DNA from: Bacillus sp. CH30_1T
GTDB taxonomy: Bacteria > Bacillota > Bacilli > Bacillales > Bacillaceae_B
NCBI RefSeq assembly: GCF_008364765.1
Contig: NZ_VTUY01000001.1
Location: forward strand, 125,526-189,525
Reading direction: 5' to 3'
Length of the DNA stretch: 64,000 nt
The notes under the pieces: generated by a model
Seen by the model: the letters and a program-made list of their open reading frames with translations, nothing else
The model's database searches: none
Told to the model about the DNA's origin: nothing
Part shown: one piece after another, positions 1 to 9,557 of the stretch
Position numbering within the stretch: position 1 is the stretch's first letter
Layout of the letters: each line of letters begins with the position of its first letter
Position numbers and translations under genes: made by a program

Positions 1-259
1 AGAATCTCCCAAGAAACTTACCGAAGGCAGCGGTATGTACGTCAATAATATCCCCATCTGCTTTTCCTAGCAGTTTATACATAACCCAAATGAAAGCCTG
101 GACCAAGCATCCTGCGGCTAAGACACTAATCCATGCATCATATCCTGCTTTCTCTGCAATCGTTCTTTGAAAACTTAAAATTCCAACGCCCACTTGGGAA
201 TTGTAAATGATAAAGAAGACTAAATAAGGAGAGACTTGGTGCCTTATATCTACTTTCAA
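1..259 (-). CDS. Spore germination permease, GerAB/GerKB type (5' end only)
   Basis: Only the first 86 codons lie in the window; the rest is beyond base 1. I chose the TTG at 257-259 because GGGTGATTAC stands just upstream on the minus strand. The N-terminus reads VDIRHQVSPYLVFFIIYN, followed by QVGVGILSFQRTIAEKAGYD and a hydrophobic stretch. This is the usual opening of the B subunits of GerA-type nutrient germinant receptors, which are inner-membrane proteins of the amino acid permease superfamily that bind the germinant. It follows the gerA-type gene by 19 bases in the same direction, which matches the conserved A-B(-C) gene order; a C subunit would be expected further left. Identity with this family is clear; the germinant cannot be told. 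Confidence 0.85.
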   Translation of the reverse strand, partial: MKVDIRHQVSPYLVFFIIYNSQVGVGILSFQRTIAEKAGYDAWISVLAAGCLVQAFIWVMYKLLGKADGDIIDVHTAAFGKFLGRF

Positions 260-278
260 AAGTAATCACCCTATAAAA

Positions 279-1748
279 TTATTCATAAAAGTCATTCAAT
301 GGCTCAGGATGTTTCTTGCTGTCTACAAATTTTTTCTTTTGTTGTGGTCGTAAGGTTTTTGGATTATCTTTCTGCATGGAAAAAGGGAGTCTTACCCATA
401 GATCTTGAAATGAAGTGATTCGTAAAGGAAACTGACTTAAATAAGGTCGTCCAAGTGATGTCAACCTTAGCAAATGGATCAATGTAAAAATCAAGCATAG
501 AAAGATACCTAATAAGCCCATCCAAGCAGCAAGAAAAATGACTGGAAACTTAATAAAACGGATGGTGTTACTAAACTTATACACAGGAGATGTGTATGAA
601 GCTAATGTTCCGAGTCCCACGATAATTAACAATACATTACTGGTTAAACCGGCTTCCACAACGGCTTGCCCAATGACAATCCCACCAACAACACCAAGTG
701 ATTGCCCAATTTTTAATGGTAAACGAATCCCTGCTTCCTTTACCATTTCAATCATTAGCTCTAAAAACAGAGCCTCCATAAATGGAGGAAAGGGGACCGT
801 TGCCCTTGACCCTACAAGGGGCTCAAGTAATCGAGCTGGAATCAGTTCGTAATGATAGGTCATGATTGCCACGTACATCGGAGTAATAAAAAATGAGATA
901 AAAATGGCAGAAAATCGCAATAGCCGAAAAAAATTGCTTATAATCCAAGAATAGCTATAATCTTCCATTGCAATAAAGGATTCCATAATAGTTACTGGGA
1001 GGATAACCAGGTTTGGAGATCCGTCAACCGCAATGATTATTTTTCCTTCCGTAAGACCAGCAGCCACCCTGTCTGCTCTTTCCGTTGAAATTGACTGTGG
1101 AAACAAAGAATTTGAATTGTCCTCAATCATGGCTGAGACATAGGAACTGTCCTGAATATGATCATATTGTATATCATTGATCCTTTGGATTACGGTGTTT
1201 ACATTTTCCTTATCAGCAATCCCTTTCACATATAAGACAGCTACTTTCGTATTCGATAATTTTCCGACCTTCAATTCCTTGACGATAAGTTCTGGCATAG
1301 GCAATCTTTTGCGGATAAGATTAATATTCGTATCGATTTCCTCTATAAACCCAGTCTGCGGTCCTATTGCAGAGGATTCCAATGTCGGCATGCCGATATC
1401 ACGAAATTTACTGTTCGCAATATTCACTAATAAACAATCTTCATTATGGGGATATATTTGAATAGCCATATATCCATTCATAATGTTCTGGATAATTTCA
1501 TCTGTATCCCTAGTAAGAATACTTTCTTGAACTGGGATTTTTCTCATTAACTCTTTTAATGAAATCTGATCCTGTAAATAGGGAAGAACATCTTGATGTA
1601 AGATGTCTGAAGAACTAAGCGTACGATAATATGAAATCCAATATGGTTCTCCATCTGTTATTGATGTATGGAAATGGACAAAGTCATTTGAGTCTGAAAG
1701 AATTTCAACCCAATTTTGATTGTTCTTATCGTCACTTTTTAGCTTCAT
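279..1748 (-). CDS. Spore germination protein, GerA family (A subunit of a germinant receptor)
   Basis: A 489-residue protein starting MKLKSDDKNNQNWVEILSD. The start at 1748 is preceded by a run of seven G on the minus strand (AGGGGGGGTTTT-ATG); an upstream in-frame codon 19 residues earlier has no such site and was not used. A soluble N-terminal half of about 250 residues is followed by a membrane half with several hydrophobic segments (around residues 270-430) and a charged tail, as in GerAA, GerKA and related proteins. These proteins sit in the spore inner membrane and form the receptor that triggers germination together with B and C subunits. Motifs such as VDGSPNLVILPVT and the segment around PLVGSRATVPFPPF are typical of the family. 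The B gene follows at once. Length is normal. Confidence 0.93.
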   Translation of the reverse strand: MKLKSDDKNNQNWVEILSDSNDFVHFHTSITDGEPYWISYYRTLSSSDILHQDVLPYLQDQISLKELMRKIPVQESILTRDTDEIIQNIMNGYMAIQIYPHNEDCLLVNIANSKFRDIGMPTLESSAIGPQTGFIEEIDTNINLIRKRLPMPELIVKELKVGKLSNTKVAVLYVKGIADKENVNTVIQRINDIQYDHIQDSSYVSAMIEDNSNSLFPQSISTERADRVAAGLTEGKIIIAVDGSPNLVILPVTIMESFIAMEDYSYSWIISNFFRLLRFSAIFISFFITPMYVAIMTYHYELIPARLLEPLVGSRATVPFPPFMEALFLELMIEMVKEAGIRLPLKIGQSLGVVGGIVIGQAVVEAGLTSNVLLIIVGLGTLASYTSPVYKFSNTIRFIKFPVIFLAAWMGLLGIFLCLIFTLIHLLRLTSLGRPYLSQFPLRITSFQDLWVRLPFSMQKDNPKTLRPQQKKKFVDSKKHPEPLNDFYE

Positions 1749-1980
1749 AAAACCCCCCCTACATCGATTTTTCTTATTGTGTGTGAAGCTGGAGAATTTA
1801 TGCAAAACTAATGTAGTTAAAGAGCTTAGACGGGGACGTTCTGTAAACCCTTATATAAATGTAATTTCCTCATCTGTATTAGCATTATTTGTTTGTTCTT
1901 CAACAAATTAAAACCTCTTGCTAATTAAAAAGGGGAACTCCTTTGAGTAGAGTAGGAACCGACCCCTGTTAATCTGCAAA
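1749..1980. other. Intergenic stretch upstream of the germination genes
   Basis: No convincing gene. On the minus strand about 1851-1907 reads FVEEQTNNANTDEEITFI then stop, which could be the tail of a lost gene, but nothing supports it. A short string at about 1938-1975 (gagtagagtaggaaccgacc) resembles the strings at about 57073 and 59255 and belongs to the dispersed repeat family discussed under findings. I could not pick a sigma-G promoter with confidence. Confidence 0.4.
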
Positions 1981-2015
1981 AGAAAAACCATGGATAAGTA
2001 GTCCATGGTTTTTCT
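1981..2015 (-). terminator. Rho-independent terminator of the GH31 gene
   Basis: Perfect 14-bp inverted repeat: AGAAAAACCATGGA at 1981-1994 and TCCATGGTTTTTCT at 2002-2015, with a 7-base loop. It lies 16 bases past the stop codon of the GH31 gene and has T-runs on both strands, so it may also work for transcripts from the left. Confidence 0.85.
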
Positions 2016-2030
2016 AAACTATGTTGTTCG

Positions 2031-5000
2031 CTATTCTCCCTGGTAAGCGCTGTTTTTGGTCCGGAATTGCACTTCTGCAACGGATAGCATGAGCGGACCA
2101 CTATGTGATTCTTCGAATACAATGGTCACTTTTTTCATCTTTGTACTTTCTTCTGTTAATTCAAATTGTACCTTTTGATCGGTGGTGAGTACTTCCTTCG
2201 TTCCGAGGTCGTACTCATTCCCTTCTTCATCTGTTCCGATTGCGCGAAGCTTTTTGATTTTCCCATTGGTGTAGAGCGATCTGTTAAAGACTTCAAATGT
2301 CGTCAGCTCCTGTGGGTCATTGAAGGTAAAGTCGACTGTCAGTGGCAGGGATATTCCGTCTGCTTCCGTAATGCTCCACTTCAATTCGGCAAGGGATGAT
2401 TCGCTGATTTCTCCGTCTATCAATCGGGGAAACGCCGCCGCTCCATCCTGCATCTTATCTGCTTCGCCTGTCACGGTCATATCCCTTGCTGTCAGGAGCA
2501 GCTCTTCTGATTCTTCAGGCTGCTCGACTTCGCCAGGTTCTTCACCGGGCTGTAAGACATCCCCTATCCGATCAATAGTGTCAAAGTCAGTATTCACAAG
2601 CAATGATCTTGTAATCTGAATATCGAACGTCCCATCTTGCTTCGCTTTCAGTTTAATGACAGCGAGAGTGGATGTAGCTTCCAGTGTAGCTTGTGAGCCT
2701 TTATTGGAAAAGGCGGTCATGATCCTTTGCTTATCGTTACCGATTCCTGCTAGAATTGAATAATTCAACATTTCCTTCGTGGCATCTGTAGGAGCAGCAA
2801 CTCTATCCCCGCAGCCGTCTTCGGATTCGCAATTTGTGATGATTTCATATTTGTTCGGGTCAATTTCCATCTCAAGATTGAATGCATTGATATCCTTCAT
2901 CCCGGCACCGATGATCTCCACTGTCACTTCTTCTCCTGCCTTTAGCTCTTGTTTATCAGGACGAATGTTCAACATTCCAGCCACTGGACGCCCGGTGTCC
3001 TCAAGCTTTGTCTCACCCAGCTGACCTGCTACATACATTAGATCGTATGCGTCGATAACTTCATTATAATTAATGTCTACCTTTGAAACCTGATCCCAGG
3101 ATGTATCTGTACTGTCCACGCCCATATAACTCGCAAAGAACAGGAGATCCTCCTCATCGATGGCACCATTCGGGATGTTTTCGCCTACAACCATCCCTTC
3201 CGTTTTATCCTTTTGGTATGGCCTGAATTCTTGGGCAGAACCAAACCCTCCGACCGCATCCTTTATCGTCAATTTAATATAGCGTGCCGTTACATCCTCA
3301 TTGAATGGGATGGTCTTTATGTCTTTGCTTCTCTCAAACGTTCCATCGGTCACAACCTTCTTATATGCTTTTCCGTCAAGGCTGACTTCAAGGTCATATT
3401 TCAGGATGGTACCATTCCCTGCGTCAGGCCTTGGTACATATTCAAACTGATCTAATTGATACTCAAGCTTCATATCGATTTCAAACGTATGAGGAGGGAC
3501 ATTCCCAGAGAACCATTGTGTGTGCCATTGTGTACCTGCATCCCCATCTACCGCTTTCGATGCTTCACTTCCAGGTTGATGACTCGAAGCTGTGGCGGTC
3601 ATGTTTTCCGGTACATTCCGGAACGGATCAAGCTTGGTTTTAATAGTGACTTCATCACTCCATTCCGAAGCACCTTTGGAATTGACTGCCCGGATTTGAT
3701 AGCTGTATTCCGTATCGAAATCCAAATCTTCATGCTCGAAATACGGCTGATTCTCTCCCTCTTTTTCCACAAACACGTTTCTATAGATCATTCCACCAAT
3801 TTTAAGATCATAGGAAATATTTTCTCCTTCGACCTCATCCCAGTGAAGGGTAATGCTTTTATCCGTGATCGTTTCATCATCTGCTCCAAGTCCTGCAGGG
3901 ACAGCAGGGACTTCTTCATCAATGATTTCCTTCACCTCGGTATTATCGAACCCATTTACAGTTAGACGCACGGCTTTCTTCGTAATATCCGTCTTCCCAA
4001 CCTTCACATAAAGCTTAGGTGCCGTTGAAATCTTGGTTTCGTCAAACTCGGATCCTTCCGTTGCATAGGTATTCAAGTTCGGACTTTCATTATAGAAGTA
4101 CACATTTTCTGACTGATTGTAAACACTTTCCGACCCGGCTTTTTTCAGCTTCACATTCTTGCCCCCGACTTTTACGGTGACGGATTCAGGCTGTTTGCGG
4201 GTGTTGATGAGGAATTCTGTTCCCCTATCTTTCACCATCCCATCGTAGCCCTTTCCTTTGGCTTTATGGACGGTGATTTTCGCTTTATCGTTTGCAACAA
4301 CGGATGTAATTTTGGTCTTTGTATTCTTTCCGGATTTATAGTCAATTGTCTTTCCGTCATCTTCATAAAGGGTAAACTCTGATTTCCCTGATGGATAGAT
4401 GTCAAATATTCTATTCTCGGAACCGTCTAGCTCATTAATCGAGTTATTGGCCGGAGCCATCGGGATGATCGCACCATTCTTGACGAATACAGGTGTTTTC
4501 CATAATGGAGCATCGATATGATTGACTACGGCTCCACCTTTATGTTGTTCCCCTGTAAAATAGTCAATCCAAATCTGGTCCTTATCCGGCAGGTAGATTC
4601 CGTTGCGTACTCCCGCCTCCTGATCCTTTTCATTGTATACAGGAGCTACCAATAAATTGGGACCCCACATATACTGATACTGTGTTTCCGTGCCATACGT
4701 AAATGGATCTTCCGGATACTCAAGCATCATCCCTCTGACCGATGGCATCGATGTCGAAGTCGATTCCTCGGCAATGGTGTAAATATACGGCATCATTTGA
4801 GACTTCAACTTTAGATACATGCGGTTAATGGATGTGTAAGGTTCGCCATAATTCCACGGATTCTTTGATTTGCTGTAATCATTTCCTGAAGATGCCCAGC
4901 CGTCCATATCAATTTGGATAGGTGAAAAGGCTTTCCACTGAAAATCTCTTGTCTGGATGACAGGATCCCCTCCGAAAATACCGTCCATATCGGATCCGAC

Positions 5001-6419
5001 ATTCGGATTACCGGACAACCCTGCTCCGATATAAGTGGGGATATGCATGCGGATATACTCCCACTCGCCTCCATATTGGTCGCCTGACCAAAGGGTAGCG
5101 TAACGCTGGGTGCCTGCCCAGCCGTCAAGACTAATGACAAACGGACGTGCACCACCTGAATTCTCCTGCTTCTCGATTCCTTCTGCTGCCTGGCGCGTGG
5201 CGTTTAGGGCCATGGAATAGCCCTGCCCAACCCAAGCAACGTCGGTTTTGATGGCTCTTACTCCTGCCTGTACTTCGCCATCAAGATCCCTTTGCAATGG
5301 ACTGTCCTCAGGGAGATTCGGATCAGGGTACAGGTTACTTTGTGTCCAGAGACCGACTTCAACATCCTGATCATTTGCTTCATCCACAAAGTTATTCAGA
5401 TTGTCCAAGCCATTATAGCCACATCCATATCCATCATTCGGCAAAAACCAGCCTATCGGCATATCCTTGTTCACGTACTCATTCAATGTGTCCATCCCCT
5501 TGCCAAGAAGGGTTCTCTTATCCTTATGACCATTATGGACCCCATTAAAGCAGTCCGCATGCCCAAGGTAAAACGCATACTCCGGCATCAATGCTGCTTT
5601 TCCGGTCAGCTCGGTATATTCGTCAATGATCTCCGGGATGGAATCCTCAACGAAGTAGTAGGCATCAAACCTGTTTTCCTGATGCGAGAAGGTGGCCGTT
5701 TCGGAGAAATCATAGACTCCAGGCTTAAACGTATTCCTCATCACACCGTATCCTTCTGTACTCAAGTAAAAGGGAACGGGACTTGAAGCAGAACCCGCAT
5801 CCCAACCGCCGCCAATGGCAATGTTGATTTTTGTATTTTTATGAGAATAATAGCCGTTCTGCTGTCCTCCTCCATAGAAATATTCGTCTCCTTTGGTGTT
5901 CAATGTCTGAACCGTTTTATTCTCTGCCAGAGTAAGTGGCTCTTTTTCGCTCCAAAGGATCTTGTTTCTTTTTTTATCCATTAGGCTCATCTTAGAGTCT
6001 GCTTTTGAAATCTTCAATTCCAATACTTTCGTCGTGATTCGATAAAAATGGGAATCTTCCTTTATTCTTATGCGTGTTTCCCCATACTCCTTGTTGTATT
6101 CCTCTTGATCTTTATCCACGATTTTGGTTTCATGATCCGGTTTATTAGGTGTCGGATATTCTGGGAATTTTCCGTCGGGATCAAGATGTAACCTGAACAC
6201 ATTTTCTTTTAGAAAGCTCATTTTGATTCCTTCACCGGTTGACAGTTCAATGAAGACATCACTACCTTTCTTATCTATCCCGCTTACTTTCCCGATGGAA
6301 GGACCACCGGCATCTTCACTAGCTTTCGTTATATTAGTCGGAATAAACGATAGGACCATCATGAGTGCCAATAACAGTGAGGCAAATCTTTTAAACTTAT
6401 TTGCTTTTCTAAACAACAT
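2031..6419 (-). CDS. Secreted multidomain GH31 glycosidase (probable alpha-N-acetylgalactosaminidase or alpha-glucosidase)
   Basis: 1462 residues. The start at 6419 (MLFRKANKFKRF) follows GGAGGTGCAGG; an in-frame codon 5 residues earlier overlaps this ribosome binding site. Order: signal peptide (1-34), GH31 N-terminal beta domain, GH31 barrel with nucleophile motif IKTD (Asp near 393), acid/base motif WSGDQYG (Asp near 447) and GSDMDGIFGG (near 475), C-terminal beta and DUF5110-like region (to about 830), fibronectin type III (about 835-930), CBM32/F5-8 type C (about 935-1070), dockerin-like repeats (about 1080-1135), a cohesin-like module (about 1145-1270) and a second F5-8-like domain at the end. 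The IKTDVAWVG form of the nucleophile motif differs from the KLDYGE-like form of ordinary alpha-glucosidases. The gene closes an operon for a GalNAc-type PTS, so release of GalNAc from O-glycans is my preferred role. No sortase motif or S-layer domain was seen. Confidence 0.88.
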   Translation of the reverse strand: MLFRKANKFKRFASLLLALMMVLSFIPTNITKASEDAGGPSIGKVSGIDKKGSDVFIELSTGEGIKMSFLKENVFRLHLDPDGKFPEYPTPNKPDHETKIVDKDQEEYNKEYGETRIRIKEDSHFYRITTKVLELKISKADSKMSLMDKKRNKILWSEKEPLTLAENKTVQTLNTKGDEYFYGGGQQNGYYSHKNTKINIAIGGGWDAGSASSPVPFYLSTEGYGVMRNTFKPGVYDFSETATFSHQENRFDAYYFVEDSIPEIIDEYTELTGKAALMPEYAFYLGHADCFNGVHNGHKDKRTLLGKGMDTLNEYVNKDMPIGWFLPNDGYGCGYNGLDNLNNFVDEANDQDVEVGLWTQSNLYPDPNLPEDSPLQRDLDGEVQAGVRAIKTDVAWVGQGYSMALNATRQAAEGIEKQENSGGARPFVISLDGWAGTQRYATLWSGDQYGGEWEYIRMHIPTYIGAGLSGNPNVGSDMDGIFGGDPVIQTRDFQWKAFSPIQIDMDGWASSGNDYSKSKNPWNYGEPYTSINRMYLKLKSQMMPYIYTIAEESTSTSMPSVRGMMLEYPEDPFTYGTETQYQYMWGPNLLVAPVYNEKDQEAGVRNGIYLPDKDQIWIDYFTGEQHKGGAVVNHIDAPLWKTPVFVKNGAIIPMAPANNSINELDGSENRIFDIYPSGKSEFTLYEDDGKTIDYKSGKNTKTKITSVVANDKAKITVHKAKGKGYDGMVKDRGTEFLINTRKQPESVTVKVGGKNVKLKKAGSESVYNQSENVYFYNESPNLNTYATEGSEFDETKISTAPKLYVKVGKTDITKKAVRLTVNGFDNTEVKEIIDEEVPAVPAGLGADDETITDKSITLHWDEVEGENISYDLKIGGMIYRNVFVEKEGENQPYFEHEDLDFDTEYSYQIRAVNSKGASEWSDEVTIKTKLDPFRNVPENMTATASSHQPGSEASKAVDGDAGTQWHTQWFSGNVPPHTFEIDMKLEYQLDQFEYVPRPDAGNGTILKYDLEVSLDGKAYKKVVTDGTFERSKDIKTIPFNEDVTARYIKLTIKDAVGGFGSAQEFRPYQKDKTEGMVVGENIPNGAIDEEDLLFFASYMGVDSTDTSWDQVSKVDINYNEVIDAYDLMYVAGQLGETKLEDTGRPVAGMLNIRPDKQELKAGEEVTVEIIGAGMKDINAFNLEMEIDPNKYEIITNCESEDGCGDRVAAPTDATKEMLNYSILAGIGNDKQRIMTAFSNKGSQATLEATSTLAVIKLKAKQDGTFDIQITRSLLVNTDFDTIDRIGDVLQPGEEPGEVEQPEESEELLLTARDMTVTGEADKMQDGAAAFPRLIDGEISESSLAELKWSITEADGISLPLTVDFTFNDPQELTTFEVFNRSLYTNGKIKKLRAIGTDEEGNEYDLGTKEVLTTDQKVQFELTEESTKMKKVTIVFEESHSGPLMLSVAEVQFRTKNSAYQGE

Positions 6420-6493
6420 CCTGCACCTCCACAATTGTTAACTAGATTCCTTCCCAATAGACTGACCGAGATCTATTGCTGTAAGCAATGCCT

Positions 6494-6916
6494 TTAGATG
6501 CCTGCCCCATCCCGTTTGAGGCGTCCGGACTTCTGGAAGCATTTGATGGCTTCTTTCCCTGAAGACAAGGCTCTATCCTTTAATTCATCTATATGAACAG
6601 TGTCTTTCATGATCGCTGTTTCCAGAATCATGGATAGATTGGCTCCTCCGATGACCATAGCGTCATCCCTTTCCCTTGTAAGTGAAACAGCCGTTTTAAA
6701 AGGGGAGCCTCCAACGAGGTCACAAAGAACCAACACTCCTTCACACTCTTTCAATCTATCAAATGCCGACTTCAGCTTTTCTTCCAAATCTGTCATCGAG
6801 TCTATTTCTTGGAAATCCACATACTCTATGTGCGACTGCTCCCCTGCAATCAATTTCACTGAAGAACGAAGACCAGATGCAAAGAGTCCATGACCTGATA
6901 CAAGTAAACCGTTCAT
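6494..6916 (-). CDS. PTS enzyme IIA, mannose/N-acetylgalactosamine family
   Basis: 140 residues. The start MNGLLVSGHGLF at 6916 follows GGAGGAGAAATA. The His in VSGHG near residue 9 is the expected phosphorylation site, which receives phosphate from HPr; LVLCDLVGGSPF and MVIGGANLSMI are typical of the EIIA-man fold. It is the fourth PTS gene of the operon in the order IIB-IIC-IID-IIA, 22 bases after IID. A separate IIA rather than a IIAB fusion is the rule in the Aga and sorbose branches. Soluble cytoplasmic protein. The GH31 gene follows after 74 bases. Confidence 0.92.
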   Translation of the reverse strand: MNGLLVSGHGLFASGLRSSVKLIAGEQSHIEYVDFQEIDSMTDLEEKLKSAFDRLKECEGVLVLCDLVGGSPFKTAVSLTRERDDAMVIGGANLSMILETAIMKDTVHIDELKDRALSSGKEAIKCFQKSGRLKRDGAGI

Positions 6917-6938
6917 TATTTCTCCTCCTGTCCCCCGC

Positions 6939-7814
6939 TTACAGAATGGTACCGAACGGGAATGGTATTTCACCAATAATGCCAATGATCACTGTAATCA
7001 AAATGAGTAGTACCGGTGACAAACCGCGTTTCAATAAATAGTACATCAATAAGGTATAACCCAAAGGCAGAATATTAGGCATGACCTTATCCAGTAAATC
7101 TTCCTGGATCGCGATTTCTGCTTTTCCCGCATGAATGACCAGATTGGCAGATACGTTGACAAAAGAAGCGATCAGTCCGCCCACTACGGTCAATCCAACG
7201 ATAGAAGCTGCATGGGAAACTTTTTTCGTATTTTCTTTTAAGGAACTGATGGCATTGGTTCCCGTTTTGTATCCATATCGCATAAGTCCGAAACGCAGAG
7301 CAAAATGAACGATGTTGAAGATCACAAGGAATACAAGAGCCCCCATCGGATTGCCGTCTGCTCCAAGGGACGCACCGATCCCGATACAAATCGGCAGGAG
7401 AGTGAGCCAGAACAGCGCATCCCCGATTCCTCCCAACGGCCCCATCATAGCCACACGGATCGACCTGATAGTATTTCGATTCTGCTTCTTCTCTTCCATG
7501 GCAAGCACAATTCCCATAATGATATTCACCAGGAAAGGATGGGTATTGAAGAATTCCATATGGCTCTTCATCGACTTACTAAGGTCATGCTTATTCTTAT
7601 GGATCTTTTTCAACCCTGGAAGGATGGAATAAAGCCAGCCTGCTGCCTGCATCCTTTCGTAGTTGAAAGACGCCTGGAGCAACAAAGAACGCCACACCAT
7701 TTTATTGAGATCTTTCTTCGTCATTACCTGTTCAATAGAATTATCTTCATAATATTCAGAATCTTCAGCGTGTACTTGATGCTGTTGATCAACAGCTGCT
7801 TGTTCAGATGCCAC
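6939..7814 (-). CDS. PTS enzyme IID, mannose/N-acetylgalactosamine family
   Basis: 291 residues. A cytoplasmic N-terminal part with KKDLNKMVWRSLLLQASFNYERMQ and GWLYSILPGLKKI is followed by MAMMGPLGGIGDALFWLTLLP-like sequence and hydrophobic C-terminal segments. This is the ManZ/AgaD-type membrane subunit that forms the sugar channel together with IIC. The start overlaps the end of the IIC gene by 11 bases, so translation is probably coupled. Full length for the family. Confidence 0.94.
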   Translation of the reverse strand: MASEQAAVDQQHQVHAEDSEYYEDNSIEQVMTKKDLNKMVWRSLLLQASFNYERMQAAGWLYSILPGLKKIHKNKHDLSKSMKSHMEFFNTHPFLVNIIMGIVLAMEEKKQNRNTIRSIRVAMMGPLGGIGDALFWLTLLPICIGIGASLGADGNPMGALVFLVIFNIVHFALRFGLMRYGYKTGTNAISSLKENTKKVSHAASIVGLTVVGGLIASFVNVSANLVIHAGKAEIAIQEDLLDKVMPNILPLGYTLLMYYLLKRGLSPVLLILITVIIGIIGEIPFPFGTIL

Positions 7815-8589
7815 GACCTCTTCCCCCTCTCACAGCAGCTCCCTGGCCGCCGGATGTCTTGTAAAAGTCATACATGGCAATCGCAAGGCCAATCAGTGCG
7901 ACTGCGATAATCGGCATTTCCAAATACGTGACAAGGATGAAACCTACGATGAGATAAGCTACATACTGCTTTTTCAGCATGATTTTCAAGAGCATGGCAA
8001 AACCGATTGCCGCCATCATGCCACCAGCTGTCCCAAGACCTGTGATCAGCCATTCCGGCATCGTTTCGACAACATTTCTCGCCGCTTCTGCCCCAAAATA
8101 GATAGGAAGGAAGGCAACAACAAAGTAAAAGACAAACAAGGTAAGGATCCCCATGTAGTTAATTCTGTCGATCCCTTTTGTATTGGCAGCCTCTGCATAT
8201 CGGTCTGCTTTGTGCATAACAGGTGAAAACGCTGTAAACATCAAGGTGATACAAGCCTGGACGGCAACGGCAAACGGTACAGCGATTCCAATGGCCACCT
8301 GTGGATCCTGGCCTGTCAAGATAGCAAATGCCGTTCCAATAATCCCCCCTATCACCACGTTCGGTGGTTGTGCCCCTGCCAGTGGAACCATTCCTGCCCA
8401 TACTAATTCAATGGCTGCACCGGTGATGACACCTGTCTTCAAATCTCCAAGAATGAGTCCAATAATGACCCCCGTTACAATGGGGCGATGGATATGAAAC
8501 AAACCATTAAACAAATCAATCCCTGCAATACCTGCCCATATGGCAATCAATAATGCCTGAAGCAAGATTTCCTGGTCCAACAAGATCAC
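7804..8589 (-). CDS. PTS enzyme IIC, AgaW-like
   Basis: 261 residues, strongly hydrophobic. The stretches GIDLFNGLFHIHRPIV, LVWAGMVPLAGAQPPNVVIG, AVPFAVAVQACITLMF and FLPIYFGAEAA match what I remember of the Escherichia coli AgaW protein closely. It is the substrate-binding membrane channel of a mannose-superfamily PTS; this branch carries N-acetylgalactosamine or galactosamine. The gene is 9 bases after IIB and overlaps IID. Specificity is inferred from remembered similarity, not from a search. Confidence 0.92.
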   Translation of the reverse strand: MILLDQEILLQALLIAIWAGIAGIDLFNGLFHIHRPIVTGVIIGLILGDLKTGVITGAAIELVWAGMVPLAGAQPPNVVIGGIIGTAFAILTGQDPQVAIGIAVPFAVAVQACITLMFTAFSPVMHKADRYAEAANTKGIDRINYMGILTLFVFYFVVAFLPIYFGAEAARNVVETMPEWLITGLGTAGGMMAAIGFAMLLKIMLKKQYVAYLIVGFILVTYLEMPIIAVALIGLAIAMYDFYKTSGGQGAAVRGGRGRGI

Positions 8590-8598
8590 ACCTTTCCC

Positions 8599-9072
8599 TT
8601 ATAAAATGGTATAAATATCATCTGGCCTTTCATCAGGAACACGACGCACTTCAAGCTTCACACCCTGTTCCTTCAAATCACGGAAAGCTTCTTTATCAGA
8701 ATCATCAACAGAAACAGTAGAGAACACTTGCGTTTTGCCTTCCGAGAAATGCATATTTCCGATATTCACCTTATCGATCGGGACACCTCCTTTAACAAGA
8801 CGATTTACATCCTGTGGTGTTTTGACGACTAAGAAAATATGTTGGTCATCCGATGCGTCATGGATAACATCAATGGTTGTCTGAACCGAAAAAAAGCGGA
8901 TCCCTATCGCTTCCGGAACGACCATCTCCATCAAATCTTGCTGCACTTCATCCTCTGCCACCTCATCATTCGCCACAACAATCAGATTCGCCCCAAGATG
9001 GTTGACCCACGTCACACCAACCTGCCCATGCACAAGACGATTGTCAATCCTTGTTAATAAAATATTCGGCAT
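8599..9072 (-). CDS. PTS enzyme IIB, AgaV-like (N-acetylgalactosamine branch)
   Basis: 157 residues; the start MPNILLTRIDNRLVHGQVG at 9072 follows AAGGGGGAAAAGATC. The His in RLVHGQVG (near residue 15) takes the phosphate from IIA and passes it to the sugar. ANDEVAEDEVQQDLMEMVV, KTPQDVNRLVKGGVP and INIGNMHF-like sequence are very close to AgaV of enterobacteria. It is the first gene of the operon IIB-IIC-IID-IIA-GH31. The deacetylase, deaminase and tagatose-pathway genes that usually accompany aga transporters are not in this window. Confidence 0.92.
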   Translation of the reverse strand: MPNILLTRIDNRLVHGQVGVTWVNHLGANLIVVANDEVAEDEVQQDLMEMVVPEAIGIRFFSVQTTIDVIHDASDDQHIFLVVKTPQDVNRLVKGGVPIDKVNIGNMHFSEGKTQVFSTVSVDDSDKEAFRDLKEQGVKLEVRRVPDERPDDIYTIL

Positions 9073-9307
9073 GATCTTTTCCCCCTTAATTATTAACAAT
9101 GTATTTTTTGAACCCCTTTCACCAGGATAGGGTGATCAGGTGACCGTAACCTCAAAACCTACCACTTTCTTTAAATCATTCAACCCACATGAGCAACATC
9201 CTCAAATGTTCCCTTTCACTCTCTTAATCAAGGAAATTATTAGAGGACCACCATTCAACCCTTACATCCCTTTCATCTTATGAAAGAAATATCGTTACGT
9301 TATGACA

Positions 9308-9330
9308 TCATTACCAGTTAACTAGTGTGA
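9308..9330. promoter_or_regulatory. Operator-like repeat, copy 1
   Basis: TCATTACCAGTTAACTAGTGTG is one of two related sites in the PTS leader; the first 13 bases are identical to the copy at 9558 and the remainder matches at about half of the positions. The core TTACCAGTTAACT is partly symmetric. This could be a site for a GntR- or DeoR-type sugar regulator, but no regulator gene lies next to the operon. Confidence 0.3.
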
Positions 9331-9557
9331 AAATCCATTTCATAGTGGAATGAAATGACATAAAGATGCGGATAGGATAAAGCATAACGTGATCTCTCGT
9401 TCGTTGATGAACAAAAGCCCTTTTACACGACCCCCTCCTTATTCATTCAAGTCAAGTCTACTTGTTGTTTTCAAAAGGAATTAGGTTTAAAGATGTTACA
9501 CTCAGTTGGAAATTTTTGGGTTTTCTTGCCTAAGTAGAAGTTTTAGTGGTAGGGAGG

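Noticed and set aside
5292-5786. Plus-strand reading frame of 164 codons inside the GH31 gene
   Set aside because: It is antisense to a clearly conserved catalytic domain and has no ribosome binding site.
6494-9072. Levan-type (LevDEFG) fructose PTS, suggested by the nearby GH32 and fructokinase genes
   Set aside because: The IIB and IIC sequences resemble AgaV and AgaW, IIA and IIB are separate and small, and the GH32 operon has its own ABC importer and its own promoter and terminator.
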